From JAFLTL01 sp964389525 (lineage in GTDB: Bacteria; Bacteroidota; Bacteroidia; Bacteroidales; Muribaculaceae), in the NCBI GenBank assembly GCA_964389525.1, contig CAYMEX010000032.1, positions 1-15,742 of the forward strand: a DNA stretch of 15,742 bases, written 5' to 3'. Position 1 is the stretch's first letter; every line of letters starts with the position of its first letter. The position numbers and the translations under genes were made by a program. This document shows, piece after piece, positions 14,848-15,742 of this stretch. The notes beneath the pieces are model-generated. The model was not told the DNA's origin. It searched no databases and saw only the letters and a program-made list of their open reading frames with translations.

Positions 14848-15742
14848 TCAACTGGCAAGTGCAATATTATCTATTTGTTTGAAGAGCTCAGTTTTTGGAT
14901 TAGAGAATCCGAGTTTTTTCTCGGTCTGAGGTTAAGTTTCTTTGCGACATCCATAAAAAATTTGTCAGAGAAGTTGTTGAAAATAGATTTCTTAGGTATG
15001 TACTGACGAATGAGCTTGTTCACATTATCGACGGCTCCTTTCTGCCATGAACAGTAAGCATCAGCAAAATAGACAATGACATCATCACGCCCTTTCATGC
15101 GAAGTCCGGCGGCGATGTCGGAATGTGCCACGAACTCGCTTCCGTTGTCGGTTGTGATGGTTCTGACGCATTTACGATAAGCGAAAAGCAATCTTACGAC
15201 AGCCTCGACAATGGTTTGGCTCTCTTGCCGTAGGGCATCCTCTCCATCATTACAAATCCCGTAAGACGTTCCAGAAGAGCAAGTATGGCGTGTCCGCAAG
15301 AATCTACGATCAGATCCATCTCAAAATCTCCAAAGCGGTGCCCGTCGGCCTCTGACGGACGCTCATGGATGCTTGTGCGGTCGGAAATGTTGGTTGCTTT
15401 CGTCGATTTGCGTTCCGCGATGTGGCGTCGCCTGAAGTTCGGGTGACGTCTGTGCTTGCGCAGCTCGCCGCTGACGTCGGCGTTGATGATATTATAGATG
15501 CTCTGTATCGAGACGCTTATGCCCTCTTTACCCAATACTCCACGGATCTGTTCCGGCGACCACTGATGATCGGTGATCATCTGTTTTATCCGCCATACAA
15601 GAATACTGTCAAGTTTTCGGTTGGATGTAGTTCGTTTGCGGCGTTCCATCGCTTTGGCGTGGGCTTTCTCCCAAAGATAGCGCCCCTTGGCCGTGGAATT
15701 TCGGCGAAGTTCGCGGCTAAGCGTTGACTGACTGCACCCTAC
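14848..15742 (-). pseudogene. IS30-family transposase, frameshifted and partial
   Basis: The reading frame enters from the right edge: upstream of the Met codon at 15649, 31 more codons are open and encode an HTH like that of IS30 transposases (STLSRELRRN), so the true start is outside the window. The frame runs to about 15215, where it ends in KRAKPLSRLS. The alternative frame resumes with TIVEAVVRLL, so one base is missing near the AAA at 15215-15217 (minus). A second break lies at the A6 run 14914-14919: one extra A would turn RPRKNSD into RPRKKLGFSNPKTELF and end in ALAS with a stop at 14848. The DDE core shows the first Asp (FEMDLI) and the second (TTDNGSEF). At the Glu position (WQKGAVDN, codon at 15027-15029) an Asp stands where the family has Glu. 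Probably inactive, barring sequencing error in the A-runs. Confidence 0.85.
14848..15742 (-). mobile_element. Remnant of an IS30-family insertion sequence (right side beyond window)
   Basis: Only the transposase reading frame defines the element; its 5' part and the far inverted repeat are outside the window. The near end should fall shortly after the restored stop at 14848, somewhere in about 14815-14847, but I could not define an inverted repeat or target duplication with one end only. Confidence 0.7.

Noticed and set aside
14640..14929. Short frames over the tRNA-Arg(CCG), including one starting MYPRGESNPNR
   Set aside because: These are translations of the tRNA sequence itself, a common false protein call.
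15205..15225. Programmed -1 frameshifting in the IS30 transposase
   Set aside because: The shift site lacks a proper slippery heptamer, and a second unrelated frameshift downstream would still break the protein.
1..15742. CRISPR array, phage, toxin-antitoxin or defence cluster
   Set aside because: No repeat-spacer pattern, no phage structural or defence domains, and no small paired genes were seen; the content is housekeeping apart from the IS30 relic.

Overview
This window is ordinary chromosomal core sequence of a member of the Bacteroidales. The family is less certain; a gut Muribaculaceae-like organism is my guess. The assignment rests on protein wording typical of the order (RluD, GyrB, FolE, the DUF5606-type protein, the small PASTA membrane protein), on promoter elements of the Bacteroidetes type (TTTG at -33, TAnnTTTG at -7) upstream of many genes, and on the absence of clear Shine-Dalgarno sequences.

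Layout. A partial tRNA-Arg(ACG) with its promoter lies at the left edge, on the minus strand. A secreted SGNH/GDSL hydrolase follows (minus), then maf (plus), whose tail overlaps the tail of folE. A minus-strand cluster tpiA - SPOR protein - folE covers 1742-3644. A second minus-strand cluster rnr - eamA - bioB covers 3769-7928, with rnr and eamA overlapping by an ATGA. Next come gyrB (8119-10047), followed by a strong hairpin, and a DUF5606-type gene with uvrB (10190-12765), all minus. From a divergent intergenic region the plus strand carries a PASTA-domain membrane protein and an rluD-type pseudouridine synthase that overlap slightly. These end at a hairpin/T-tract terminator shared back to back with a minus-strand tRNA-Arg(CCG). 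The right edge holds a decayed IS30-family transposase that runs off the window.

Functionally the genes are housekeeping: translation (tRNAs, RluD), RNA decay (RNase R), replication and repair (GyrB, UvrB), glycolysis (TpiA), cofactor synthesis (FolE, BioB), nucleotide-pool cleaning (Maf) and envelope functions (SPOR and PASTA proteins, GDSL hydrolase).

I found no undescribed multi-gene system. The observations most worth a second look are a biotin synthase whose auxiliary-cluster cysteines differ from the E. coli pattern and resemble the anaerobe-type (Type II) enzyme; an IS30 relic with two frameshifts, both in A-runs, plus a changed catalytic residue; a PASTA gene predicted to be leaderless; a TTG start for uvrB directly after an in-frame stop; and two tRNA-Arg genes with the same promoter architecture.
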